Shown: positions 51,574 through 61,639 of the stretch, piece after piece
How positions within the stretch are numbered: the stretch's first letter is position 1
Layout: each line of letters starts with the position of its first letter
Notes under the pieces: generated by a model
Databases searched by the model: none
What the model was told of the DNA's origin: nothing
What the model saw: only the letters and a program-made list of their open reading frames with translations
Translations under genes and position numbers: made by a program
From: Stratiolaelaps scimitus
Taxonomy: Eukaryota > Arthropoda > Arachnida > Mesostigmata > Laelapidae
Direction: 5' to 3'
NCBI GenBank assembly: GCA_019614645.1
Contig: JABWDB010000017.1
Coordinates: 930,001 to 994,000, forward strand
DNA length: 64,000 nucleotides

Positions 51574-51945
51574 TTAGTTGGGGACCGGGGCCGAGGCCGA
51601 CAGTGTCCGAAGGAAGGCGATGGCATTGCCTCTCTACACAGCGAGGGACAGGCGTTGCAGGAGGAAAGATCCTGTGCGCTTCTCCCCGGTGGCGCGGACC
51701 AGCCTATGGTAGACCCACTCGAGGAAGTTCGCAGTGAGGGGACCGCGCCCGCCTAAGGTTTCAAAAGTAAGGGGGAAAAGAGGTGGGTTGCCTTGAGTGC
51801 GGCGTACTCCCGTAGCTTGGCCCGCTCCGCACGCGCTACCGGGGGTGGTTGCACAGTGGTTGACATAGGAAGGTGCTGGAGTGTCAACCACCGCCTTGTT
51901 CACCCTGGCACAATATCCTTTTGGGTTTCCACAAACTACCCCCAT
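51574..51945 (-). pseudogene. C-terminus of a LINE ORF2 (FETLGG / RLSLAV-RGNA motif), one in-frame stop
   Basis: Read on the minus strand, the frame from 51945 encodes PLTFETLGGRGP, then LLQRLSLAV, an in-frame TAG at 51634-51636, and then RGNAIAFLRTL and a terminal TAA at 51574-51576. A Gly-rich ETxGGxGP segment followed by QRLSxAVxRGNA is a pattern I know from the extreme C-terminus of LINE-encoded polyproteins. The same C-terminal block recurs at about 42540-42680 and 43490-43603, which supports a repeat origin. The rest of the element is missing upstream. Confidence 0.6.
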
Positions 51946-53577
51946 GTTGCATCAATACATTATCGCGCCTCCTCCCTACAAGCACCACATTGCCATCTGC
52001 CTCGAAATCAAAACCTCCTCGTCATATTCAACTAACAGCGCACAACACTTGATAAGCAGAACATTCAATCGAATCAAGCGAATGCACGTGGTGCACTAAG
52101 GCTATGCGCCACATTCCAGGCCATTGCAACAGTGTGAGCATCCGGCCGGTTCAGGCGTTCACTATTGAGTATCCACATATGGCGTGGGCTCACTTCCTTA
52201 ACGGTTTCAATGACCTGCAATCTCTAACGCACATTCTCTCCTGCTTTCCATGCCCATCGTATATTGGGTGTCGGCGTGCTCCTTCCGCATTGGAACGTAC
52301 GTGGCCAGGTGACTATTTGGGGCTCCCTGCTTCTATCCGGTCCGGCTTGCATTGTCTTCTCGTCTTCCGGCGTGCACGGTGCCACGCGGAGTAAGCCGTG
52401 CCCGATCGCTTGCCTCGTATCGAATCGTCGTTTTCTCTGTTCGTCCGTCCGTTTGTTCGTTCGTTCGCAGAGACTCCCGCCACGTTCCTTCCTTGTCACT
52501 TTCATAGTTCTTCCGCGCTGCTCCGACGGCGGCGTTTCGTTCTCTGGGAGCTCGTGCTTCCGGAGTCCAGGACACGAAGGGCCAATGTGCTATTGCCGAA
52601 GGAGTGAACTTGCATAAAAAACTCAGCCCTCGACGCGATACACCTCCCCGATCGGGGCCCTATCGAAGCGTCCATTCATCTATCTTCTTCGCATGCAACG
52701 TTTCTTCCTGGTAGACGAACGATTGTTGCGAGCGAGCAAGCAAACGCCAGCAGGATTTCGTTCCTGTTGCCCAGGTGGCTGACTCCGCCTCGCCATCGGC
52801 CGCGTTCTGCGACAAGACGTTCTCCGAACATGAACATGCTGGACGCGCAGGTCGTCGCTGTCGTCGTCGCGAACGGCAAGAAAAATCCGCCGAAAAAGCG
52901 TCCAAACGAACTCATTCCCTCCGGAACAGAGGTTCTCTCTTCGATCGAAGGTTCGCTCACTGTATTTCAATTGATTTCTCGCATCCACCGTTTCATGTTT
53001 GCTGCAAGGGGCCGGCTGCTTCCGCACGTGCTGCTCGGTGTCTGCAATCCAACAACAGGGTAAAGTAATTGTCATTCGTTGCCGCAAGTTAGTTTCTTCC
53101 TGGACGTTATGCGCTTGTAAATACGCGTTAGCTGAGCGTGCTTGTATTTCTGACCTGTTGGTTCGAGCTGTTTGTTGCTGGGATGTACACATATGTGTGC
53201 AGCTAAAGCATTGGTAGAAAACAGAGCCGGTTTGTGCGATACGGATGTAATGTACTCCATGTTGCGAGCACAATGCCCACTGTACCTGCCCGCCATCTCA
53301 ATTTCCATTCTGCTTGAAGAGAACGATATGCCCGCAGGTGAGATTCGCCGCCGGGTAGTACTTTAAACTGGGTTTAATGGTGGCCTGTGATGCTTTTCAG
53401 TTAGCACAGATGCGATGGTTTCTGAGATCTGCAGATCGACCTGACGACGTAAAAAGGCCTATTTAGGTTAACCACGTCATAACATTGATTCTTACACGCA
53501 CGCACCGTGTGCCGGAGCTTGGTATTCGAATGAATCCGATCCAGACTATCACGATTAGTTTAGAATAGAAAACGTGA

Positions 53578-53784
53578 TGGTCTCCTGGATGGTGTAGTGG
53601 TAAGCGCTGTGGACTGCCTGACAGGCGGCACCTATCTTTTGGGATCAATCCTGCCAGACGCTTTGGAGAATCTTCGGATTTCCTTATCTGTGGATACATG
53701 CCAGGTACGACCGGTTACATAAATGAGGCCCCGAGGTTGTTTTCGAAGTGGGATTTTTGTCAGGGGAACTTCGTTACTGCCGAA
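53578..53784 (+). mobile_element. SINE-1 copy with an imperfect candidate target-site duplication
   Basis: A-box TGGTGTAGTGGTAAGC (about 53590-53605) is followed by GTGGACTGCCTGACAGG, and later by a B-box-like GGGATCAATCCTGCCAGACGC and the shared TGCCAGGTACGA. The flanks carry the repeat AATAGAAAAC (53564-53573 and 53785-53794), extendable to 14 bases with two mismatches. This supports an older insertion than the copy at 21 kb. Confidence 0.65.
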
Positions 53785-54129
53785 AATAGAAAACACGAAG
53801 AAGAGAAATGAGGGCCTACTTCTTAACGAATGTATATAGGTTCCATAACACATTGCAATATGTAAATATCAGAAGACCTCGTAAATTATGGCTGTGTTGA
53901 GAATTCTAAAAAAATACAGTTGCGCCAGTAGGGGAGAATACCACTATGACAAAAGGTCAAAGGAGAAATTCGACTTAATTTATGACTATTATGTTTAAAC
54001 ATAAACATAGTCCAAGAGGGATGACTTAGCAAACGTTTTACTGTAATACAACGAACTGTCAACTCTCTATCATCATGCATACATATCATAAAATCAATTC
54101 ATTAAAAAAAATAACTTAATTTTTAAAGA

Positions 54130-54195
54130 AAGCAATACCGAAAACAGCTCCGTGGACTTTAATTGTTGGCTGCGAGTCAGACCGAATTCTCGGGG
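54130..54195 (-). repeat. Dispersed repeat family 3, copy 4
   Basis: The plus strand reads AGCAATACCGAAAACAGC, TCCGTGGACTTTAATTG and TTGGCTGCGAGTCAGACCG, matching copy 2 word by word with scattered substitutions. Confidence 0.6.
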
Positions 54196-57100
54196 TCTCA
54201 ATGATATCTAAATTCAGCTTAAAACGAATAAGTTTAACCCCGCTCCATAATTCGCTGCACGTACGCGAGACTCATACACCCATAATGGCTTATTACTATT
54301 ATATATATATTTCGTCATCTCCAGGGATTTTCAACGGTTAAAGAGCGATTGTCGCCTTCTCACTAATCGGAATCAACGAGCTGTCCAACTACGATGGACT
54401 ACCATCTAGCCTCTATGGGATTAAAGCTGGAGAGGAAGAGAGAAGAGAGACCTGGCGACCCGACCAGATCCCGCGCCCACGTGACACTGCCGTGGCTGTC
54501 ATCGATCGTCCGTCGTTCGCCTCCCTTCCTTCCTGAATCCTGATCTTTTAATTCCTCGTCTTATCCAAGCCAGCGCTGCCTCCTCGCTTTCTACCTTCAA
54601 CAAATCCCTCCCATAAATGAGCTTCTGTGTCTGTCCCTGCCGCAGCGCAAGTCGGCCCGCTTTTTGCACTAAGTGAGCCGGCACTGGCTCTCTACTTAAG
54701 GCAATAGCAGAATCAGCAGCAGCCTGGACACCACTGGAACGATGGCTACATAGAACACGTCGCTCGGTGGGTTGAGGGGTCGCCAGCTACGCATGGAGCT
54801 CCGGAAAACGCCAAGCTTCGATGTCAAAACGGGAATGCCCTTAACGATTGAAGAAGGCGAGCAGCTACAGTAGCGGCAGGGACGAGAGCGGCCGATAATG
54901 ACGAATAAGACGATATGCCAATACGAGTTCCGTGTTTCAGTCGACAGACCATCCATACATACGAGTGCTTATCCGAGTGACATAGCCCGCAGACATCTCA
55001 ACCGCATGATCCGTCGAAGGCCCACCTCGATCCTTCCCGCCGCGGGCGATAGCCTCGCCCTTCTGTTCGTCACGCTGGCCGACGATGGTCGTGATGAATA
55101 ATGATCTGTTATGTGTAGTGGGGAAGGCCGACATGCTAGAAACCTATTATATGACAGCTGGGAACGACCGCTGTTAAATATCTAGCGGTAGCCATAGCCC
55201 CGATCTGGTTCGTTTTTACTGGAGATAAATACTTCGTGTTCGTTTTTAATGGAGACAGTTCTTTTCCGAGTATATGGGCTTAAATCGTTATGTGTGTACA
55301 ATTTCTCCGTTTTGTATCGTATATGTATACAGACGTACAGTGTAAGTGTATAAAAGTAAACGTCAAATACCTATTGACGTTTAATCTTGGAAAACTTAAA
55401 GACGACAAAGCGGATATGTCTCCTGCTGAAAAAAAATCCACCGGTGAGCGATCGGTCAGAGACTCCGAAAGTATCGTACAAGCTGAACGTTGATTGTCGC
55501 GTCCACTTGGAACATACGTGTCACAGGGCTGGAGGGCTTTGTGTCACTTTGGATAGACGCGAAGCATCTTGGCCGCGTAGTCGACTGCCCCTGATGATTG
55601 TAGCAAATATATATAACTTGCGAATGTGTGCACCATCTTTATTCAAGTTTGTAATAAAGAGTATATATATATATATATATATATCTAAGAACGAGGTTTC
55701 ATGCTCGATTTCCCTTGTATCTCTTTCGTACCTATTTCTCTCGCTCCCTCCTCCAAACAAAAGACCATCCGCCAAAGGTAAAATAAGGAGAGAAACAGAG
55801 GAAAACCCTAGAATTACAGAGACCCTATCTAGACGAGGAGAAGACTTCGAAGACTTCGAAAGTAGAGAGACGACACGACAGAGATGATTCCTCATTGGCT
55901 TCTGCCTTTGCTGCTCGAGTTACGCCGAGTAGCCTAGCATTCGCCCATGCCGGCTGACTATATGGCCCCTTCTGGTGGAGGACTTCCTCCATCTCGGGGT
56001 CTGCTGCCCTCTTATTGTTTTCTCTCGTAGTGCCTATCTCTGTCACTCACGTTAGTCTCCTGTTTCTCCGTCACTCCACTCCCACCACACTGCCACCCTC
56101 TTTCGGCTTCGAATGCTTAGAGAGAGAGTTCCTCTTCTCCCAATTCGCTCTGTCGGCCTGCTGTCGCCCCTTTGTTCTGTGTGCCGCCTGCTTCTCTTCC
56201 TCTATCTTATATACCGGGCCATATCTTGCTCATAGGCTGCTCCGATAGGTTTCCGTGTTCGCTGCTGTTCGGCAGCTCCCTACGTTGCCTGCCTGCCTCC
56301 CTACCAACGTACGCCCTGTGTTTGGGTCTCGAGAGAGCGCTCTCCAGGTCTCAAGGAGAGCGAGTGCCGCCACCTGACTGCCGAATACCGCTGCCGACAG
56401 ACAGTCTCGAGGACAGCAATATTTTTATATAGCTTTCTACAGCAGGTTTTTCGATTCCGGGTCGGCAAAGTTGGCGGGGGACCTTGAGGTTTCGAGGTCT
56501 CCGATGCTCTGTCGGGTTTAAGGGGAGACTCTCCTTTCGTTTGGTCCTGTCTCACAGCTGCCGACGGGACGGAAGAGAGGGATAGAGAGAAACCTGCTCG
56601 CGTTCGTGGTCGGAGGTTGGTTTGGCTGATGGTCATCAATTCCTGTATGAACACAGAAAGAGGAAAGAGAGAAAGAGAGAGAGAGAGAGCCCTTCTTTCC
56701 GAAGACGACTACCGGAGGGATTCCGACTGCAGCCGGAAAGTCTTTTGTGGTGCGCTGCGCACTGTCTAGTGACATCTTGCGACATAGCACGCTCGAGGCT
56801 GGCGACGTACACTTGAACAGAATAGAGGGTGGAGGATCGCAAGAAATAGAGGAGTATGGTACACAATGAGTCACGGGAAAGCGCTGGAGTTAAGACAATT
56901 GCTTTTTTCGGGTTTCTCAACCCCATTACCTAATCGAATCAGGCTGACTGTCAATACGGTGGGCAGTGAAGCTATGTTGTCTACGAGTTGTGTTCTGATT
57001 GTACAAAGGCTAACGTGGGTACTTTTCCGGATTCCACAAACACGAGGCCAATTTTCTGTTAATCCCAATAAACATAGAAGAGATACGTTGAATAGTTTTT

Positions 57101-57682
57101 GCAGAAGCAAAACTGCACTAGGCAGTTCCGGAATTAGTCACGTGTATTTCTCAGTTTATAAAACAAAAAACGATGCTGATTCTAAGTATTATATGTCCAA
57201 TATTTGCATCCATTCAATATTAAAATTGTTTTCTTATACTTCCTTTGCACGATGTATTCAGAACAGTGTAAAAAATAGATTTTCCATATCCTCGATTCAA
57301 ACGACGTCTACTAAGTATGCTCCTGACACGTATCACCGCAAGATCAACGGGAGACCTAATCTCGCGAAGCGTTGCGGATCGCGTCTTCTGCAAAACATGT
57401 ACCTGTTATATTGCATCACACAAGCACTTATATCGACCTGTCCTCCATCGTCTTAACTTAGCGCCCCGGGGCAGGAAAACGCGTACGATAAGTGGTATTG
57501 TAGGAGGCTCTCTCGAGCAGATCGAGCGTGTTCACTTCCGATTTGGTGTTGGTTTTTGGCCCTTGAAGAGGTTATATAGGCACAAACGTAGTAGGGTTAC
57601 AGCCTTAGCAGTATTCGCTTAGAATTCGATGCACCGTGTCAGCAGCTTCTTGTGATACAATACAAGCGAACAACTTGAGTGT

Positions 57683-57684
<2 letters not shown>

Positions 57685-57713
<29 letters not shown>
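57685..57713. repeat. (TA)n microsatellite, about 29 bp
   Basis: A pure TA run. Shorter TA runs also occur near 4706, 9806, 11820, 23060, 23876-23925, 30272, 32900, 34351, 35560, 44100, 48965, 50280 and 55663. Confidence 0.95.
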
Positions 57714-57916
57714 TGCGCTATTTACACAATTCGATTGATTTATAGTACGCCTACGTTATTCTATTTCGACAATCCTTCTGATATAAGCGAGTGCGCACGA
57801 GTTACGAACATGCAATGCATAACATACATATATAATATATAGAAAGAAACAATATAATGATTGTGCTTAGATAAAGTGAAATTGGACCGTGGCATTTGGA
57901 TCGAAGTAATTCACAG

Positions 57917-57951
57917 TGTACTTAAGCTAGAGTCTCTCTAGCTTAAGTACA
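57917..57951. repeat. Perfect 16-bp inverted repeat with a 3-nt loop
   Basis: Left arm TGTACTTAAGCTAGAG (57917-57932), loop TCT, right arm CTCTAGCTTAAGTACA (57936-57951). No ORF or transposon end is visible beside it. It could be a hairpin from replication template-switching or the centre of an inverted duplication. Confidence 0.9.
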
Positions 57952-58316
57952 GAGCGTGTAGCGTATAGTCTTCGTCAGCATTGTTGGCAGCGCTGGCTGC
58001 TTGTCTCCCGGTCTTAGCAAAACGGAGTGTGTCACCACACTCCGGTTGGGTGACTTGTTGTAGTTGCTCAGCGTCGCGAGTGTGTTTGCGACGAGGTGAC
58101 GTGAATTTGCGAGCGGTCTAGAACCCAATCGATAAACAGCTACAATCGCCACTTGGAGCCAAGCGGTGTTTCTACTTTTAGCAGGACGTTTAGACCCGCC
58201 TGAGCGTGTATGGTTTCAATAGCTCGCATTATACGTCTCTTTCTGAGGTGACATACTCCCTTTGTCCTAAAGGCTGCTCACAACGTTTGAGCGTGAAGCT
58301 AACCGCGTAGAGTCTA

Positions 58317-58779
58317 TTGCTACTGGCCATTGCTCATCAATTGGAATCAGGACGATACTGGAATTACGTTTTTCTTGGCCTTCAAAAAACGATGACCTTG
58401 TACCATACTCTCATATATAGTTTGATGCCGGTGAGGTTAACCGGTCGCTGTCTCGACCTGGTCTCGGGTGATAACCTAAACTGGTCTGTCCATTTCTCCG
58501 CTACGAAATTCGAATGCTATGTTATAAAGGCTACTCGCCTACTTGCCTAGGAAATCTCATTCTATCCATCTATACGGCTTAATGAACCTCTATAGGGCTC
58601 ACTTTGACTCCATGCTTCCTTACGGAATAGCTATCAGGGGATCTATTTACCAATCTCATCGACAACTGTTAGGGATTAATCAACGCGGTGTAATTAGAAC
58701 TATCTTCGCCCTCCTCTACATTGTATCATATCGTAGTATTCTCTGTTTGGTGACTGTTCGTTACTTATTCAATCTATAA
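58317..58779 (+). pseudogene. Fragment of LINE reverse transcriptase (thumb/connection region), frameshifted
   Basis: One frame (58317-58550) encodes a stretch like the VKYLGV-DSNLNW region of CR1/Jockey-type reverse transcriptases (LVSGDNLNWSVHFS, KATRLL). A second frame (58543-58779) continues with NLYRAHFDSMLPYGIAI, the family LYxxxxxSxLxYGIxxWG motif, followed by LLGINQRGVIRTIF, the family LQxxQNRxIRxIF motif. The shift between frames near 58545 and the lack of the catalytic core mark a dead, truncated copy. No intact ORF exists in this window. Confidence 0.7.
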
Positions 58780-59489
58780 TAAATCAACTCTGCAGTTACC
58801 GAGTCGACAATTATATGTTTAACCTCTTGTCAACGCTATCAACTACAAGTACACCGAATCGTTTTTCACTACAACGGTCACATGTGGAGTAAGTTGTTAT
58901 GTCTAATACAGGCAGGGAATGTCTAATGATTATATTAGCAACTACTTCTCGCTTAAGGTTAAGAGTATTTGGCTGTAGAACAGATTTCGAAGACATTTTG
59001 TTATATTGTTTCCAATTCACCACAGTGTGAGTCAAATTGCAAGCATGATTTTTTTTTTTTTCAAGCATGACTGGGTCATTTCACGTGTACACGCCATATA
59101 ACTTTGTCCTTGCCTAGAGCATCGATTCGAAACATGGCTCATGTCCTCTTCATTAATTCATTCATTCATTATGTGATTCATGCTAAAAATAAATACATCA
59201 ATGCAAGCCTTCCTGGTCCCAGCGTTGGTTCACCGATTACATAACCGGATGAATAAAAGACGAAATGTAACTCAAACAGTTCCCTTCGCCCTCTCTCTCT
59301 CCGCACAAAGCAGCAATTTATCAATGTATTCGGTAGCGGATGCATTCTGAACTTTGAATGCAAAAGAAGTCACTATAACCGAAGTAACAAGGTCCGAGTC
59401 ATCATTAAATATACGTAAAAAATGCATCTATTACATCCTCTCTACATCCGTAGTGCTTGTGAAATCGACGGGTTTAGGTTCAAGTTCAA

Positions 59490-59602
59490 ATCATTACCTT
59501 AGGCCGCAGGTTCGAGCCCCGCTGTGTGACATATAAGAGAGCTTAAGCATTGTAAAATTGCAGCTCCTTTAATAAACCAATAAACATTTACCATTTACCT
59601 GA
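59490..59602 (+). mobile_element. SINE-2 copy
   Basis: CCGCAGGTTCGAGCCCCGCT (B-box) is followed by GTGACATATAAGAGAGC, TTAAGCATTGTAAAATTGC, AGCTCCTTTAATAAACCAAT and AAACATTTACC. It is the best-preserved copy in this window and can serve as the local reference. Confidence 0.7.
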
Positions 59603-60474
59603 GGTCGGTTTGTCGACGTACATCGTTGACGTCATGACGTGCCGTTTTTACATGACTGTGCTAGTAACTCCAGTTATTATTGTTTTTGCCGAACGATTCG
59701 CAAGTTGGTTAAGGCTATCCGGCGGTGGTTATGTAAAATCCCGCTTGACACTTGACTAAATGCCAGTTTCAAGCTAGGATGGTTCGCCGTTTGCTTGAAG
59801 CTATCTGTCACACCTCGATGAAACAATCACATGCATGTGTCTCGAGAAGGAAAACAGGAAAGGATTGAAACGTCGTAAAGGATCAAATATAAAATAAAGA
59901 GCCTTCACCCAAATGTACATACTGAAAGTCGTGGAAGTGTTTATGTTATACATCATAATGTCATTTTGACGTTTCCTCTCTTGTCTTCTTGTGGCAAAAT
60001 CGGCCCGCTGACAGTGCTGAAAGTTCGCGATATCATCTCATTGCTGCCAGTGTACGATAGTGTCTAGTGAGTGACATCGCGCAATGCTTCGGATCTGCGC
60101 CGTCGGCTGCCATGATATACAACGAGCTCCTAGCTGTAGAGTGCCGTTGCGTCACCGGAGAGGGCTGTAGATCGGAATCGATACTGACTCTCGTTGAAAC
60201 GGAACCTACCAAAGCAGCAAGCAGATCTTGTGGGAAGTTCTCGAAGTAGCCAGACGGTGGAGTATGGGATGACGACGGCTAGATTTATCGAGGCTTGCAT
60301 CACCGATAATACGGCGCCACTAAGCAGCCCTCATGGTTTATCCTTCGAGGACAGATATAAATAAATAGCTCGATCTACTCGCAGAGTCCAAAGTCGAACG
60401 GATTCATCCACTGCCGTTCTGCAATTCGAGCGATGACAAATAGAACGTTTACGTCCGGTGACATTAAATAATAG

Positions 60475-60475
<1 letters not shown>

Positions 60476-60510
<35 letters not shown>
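60476..60510. repeat. (TA)n microsatellite, about 35 bp
   Basis: A pure TA run downstream of the gene. Confidence 0.95.
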
Positions 60511-60512
<2 letters not shown>

Positions 60513-60559
60513 AAACGATTTGTCATTTTCAACGTGTGAGTCGGTCGAATGCTCCAAAC

Positions 60560-60645
60560 GTTCGCGCGGTCGGTTGAAGGGCTAAGTCCATGGCAGTAAC
60601 AAAATGGAAGGCGCGGGTTCGCACCCCGTGAAGTGACACATCTAT
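60560..60645 (+). repeat. tRNA-like SINE remnant
   Basis: A B-box-like GGGTTCGCACCCCG is followed by TGAAGTGACACATC, which resembles the GTGACATAT word of SINE-2. A clear A-box and tRNA fold are not seen, so it is a remnant, not a tRNA gene. Confidence 0.4.
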
Positions 60646-61279
60646 TCGGTATTTTTAGTTTAGTTTATTTACCAGCTCAATGTAACCAAAACCCTCGAAA
60701 AATAACAGTGTGTAACACCACCGATCATCTTCGAGGCCTGGAACAGTTTACGACTCGCACTGAAGGTAATGAATGAACATTATCGATTCGATGCTTGCGA
60801 CCCCACCTCAACAAAATCCCACTTCCGAGACAGTCTATATATGATGGAGTACGCGTACACGCATAAACCAAAGCTGTCCACCTACGAGCACGTCAGCCAG
60901 GCGAGTAGTGTTCCAGGCCGACATTACAAAGCACAAACGATATTGTAGACTTCAGATTAGCAACTGTATCCCTCATTATTCCTCGATATCGTTAATTAGC
61001 GCTAGGATTGGGATGTGATAGAAGTGACCAGACGATTACAATGAGATCGGCACACATTGCAGCCTACATAGAGTGGGGTTAATTATAGCATTGCACTGTA
61101 TTCTGATCACATATTTAGTTGAAGATTACCGTTGAAACGTGCAGGCTTTAGAGTCGAATTTCATTTGGATGAGAATATTATAGGGAAATGACCTCGACCA
61201 TTTTGTCTTCATCGTTAAACGCACTTTGGTCATTCGTAGAATGCATTTTGGTGTACTCGAATCGAGACAAGGCACACCG

Positions 61280-61345
61280 TCCGGGCAGACGTTCAGCCAA
61301 CATTTAACGTCCGCGGTACTGCTTTTGGCATTGTTTCACAAAACG
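61280..61345 (+). repeat. Dispersed repeat family 3, copy 5
   Basis: The plus strand reads GTTCAGCCAACATTTAACG, TCCGCGGTACTGCTTTTGG and CATTGTTTCA, aligning to copies 1 and 6. Confidence 0.6.
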
Positions 61346-61477
61346 AACCCCTTTTAGACGAGGTGCACTCATCGAAGTAAATGGTGTGTGTTCGTTATAT
61401 ATAGCAGTCGTTTGCATTGTCTCTGATAGCACTGTTCCGGGTAGAGTTTATCCACCTAGCAACGGAACTAAGCCGCT

Positions 61478-61625
61478 CAAGATGGTCTAGTGGTAAGCGT
61501 CTTGGACTGCTAGACAGGAGGGACATATATGCTAAGGTTGAAATTCTCCCAGACGCTGAAAATCTATGGATTTCTTTAGCGTCTGTCAACAAACGGCCAG
61601 TGAAGGATGCTGAAAGCAACTGTGA
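61478..61625 (+). mobile_element. SINE-1 copy (head and body)
   Basis: The head reads TGGTCTAGTGGTAAGC (61483-61498), followed by GTCTTGGACTGCTAGACAGG and GGGAC. The B-box zone is TTGAAATTCTCCCAGACGC. The later segment GGATTTC...GGCCAGT corresponds to the body of the 53.6-kb copy. The 3' end is not clear and no target duplication was found. Confidence 0.65.
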
Positions 61626-61639
61626 AGTCTATTGCATAT

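Larger units (their letters stand above)
52000..57640. other. No supported gene; mixed GC-rich and AT-rich unique sequence
   Basis: Includes pyrimidine-rich stretches (52400-52600, 55700-56450) and many open frames on both strands. The longest is plus 56866-57456 (196 codons), with no recognisable domain. A minus frame at 54499-54684 (RQGQTQKLIYGRDLLKV...) looks protein-like but cannot be named. A SINE-1 copy lies at 53578-53784 and a family 3 copy at 54130-54195. Confidence 0.4.

Noticed and set aside
53578..53660. Functional tRNA-Ser gene at a SINE-1 head
   Set aside because: The head lacks pairing acceptor arms, has a degraded B-box and is followed by the repeat body found in the other copies.
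56866..57456. 196-codon plus-strand frame
   Set aside because: Length is at the upper end of what chance gives in 64 kb of six frames. No domain, no splice partners, and no recognisable composition.
60560..60645. Functional tRNA gene
   Set aside because: Only a B-box is present; no full cloverleaf or A-box could be formed.
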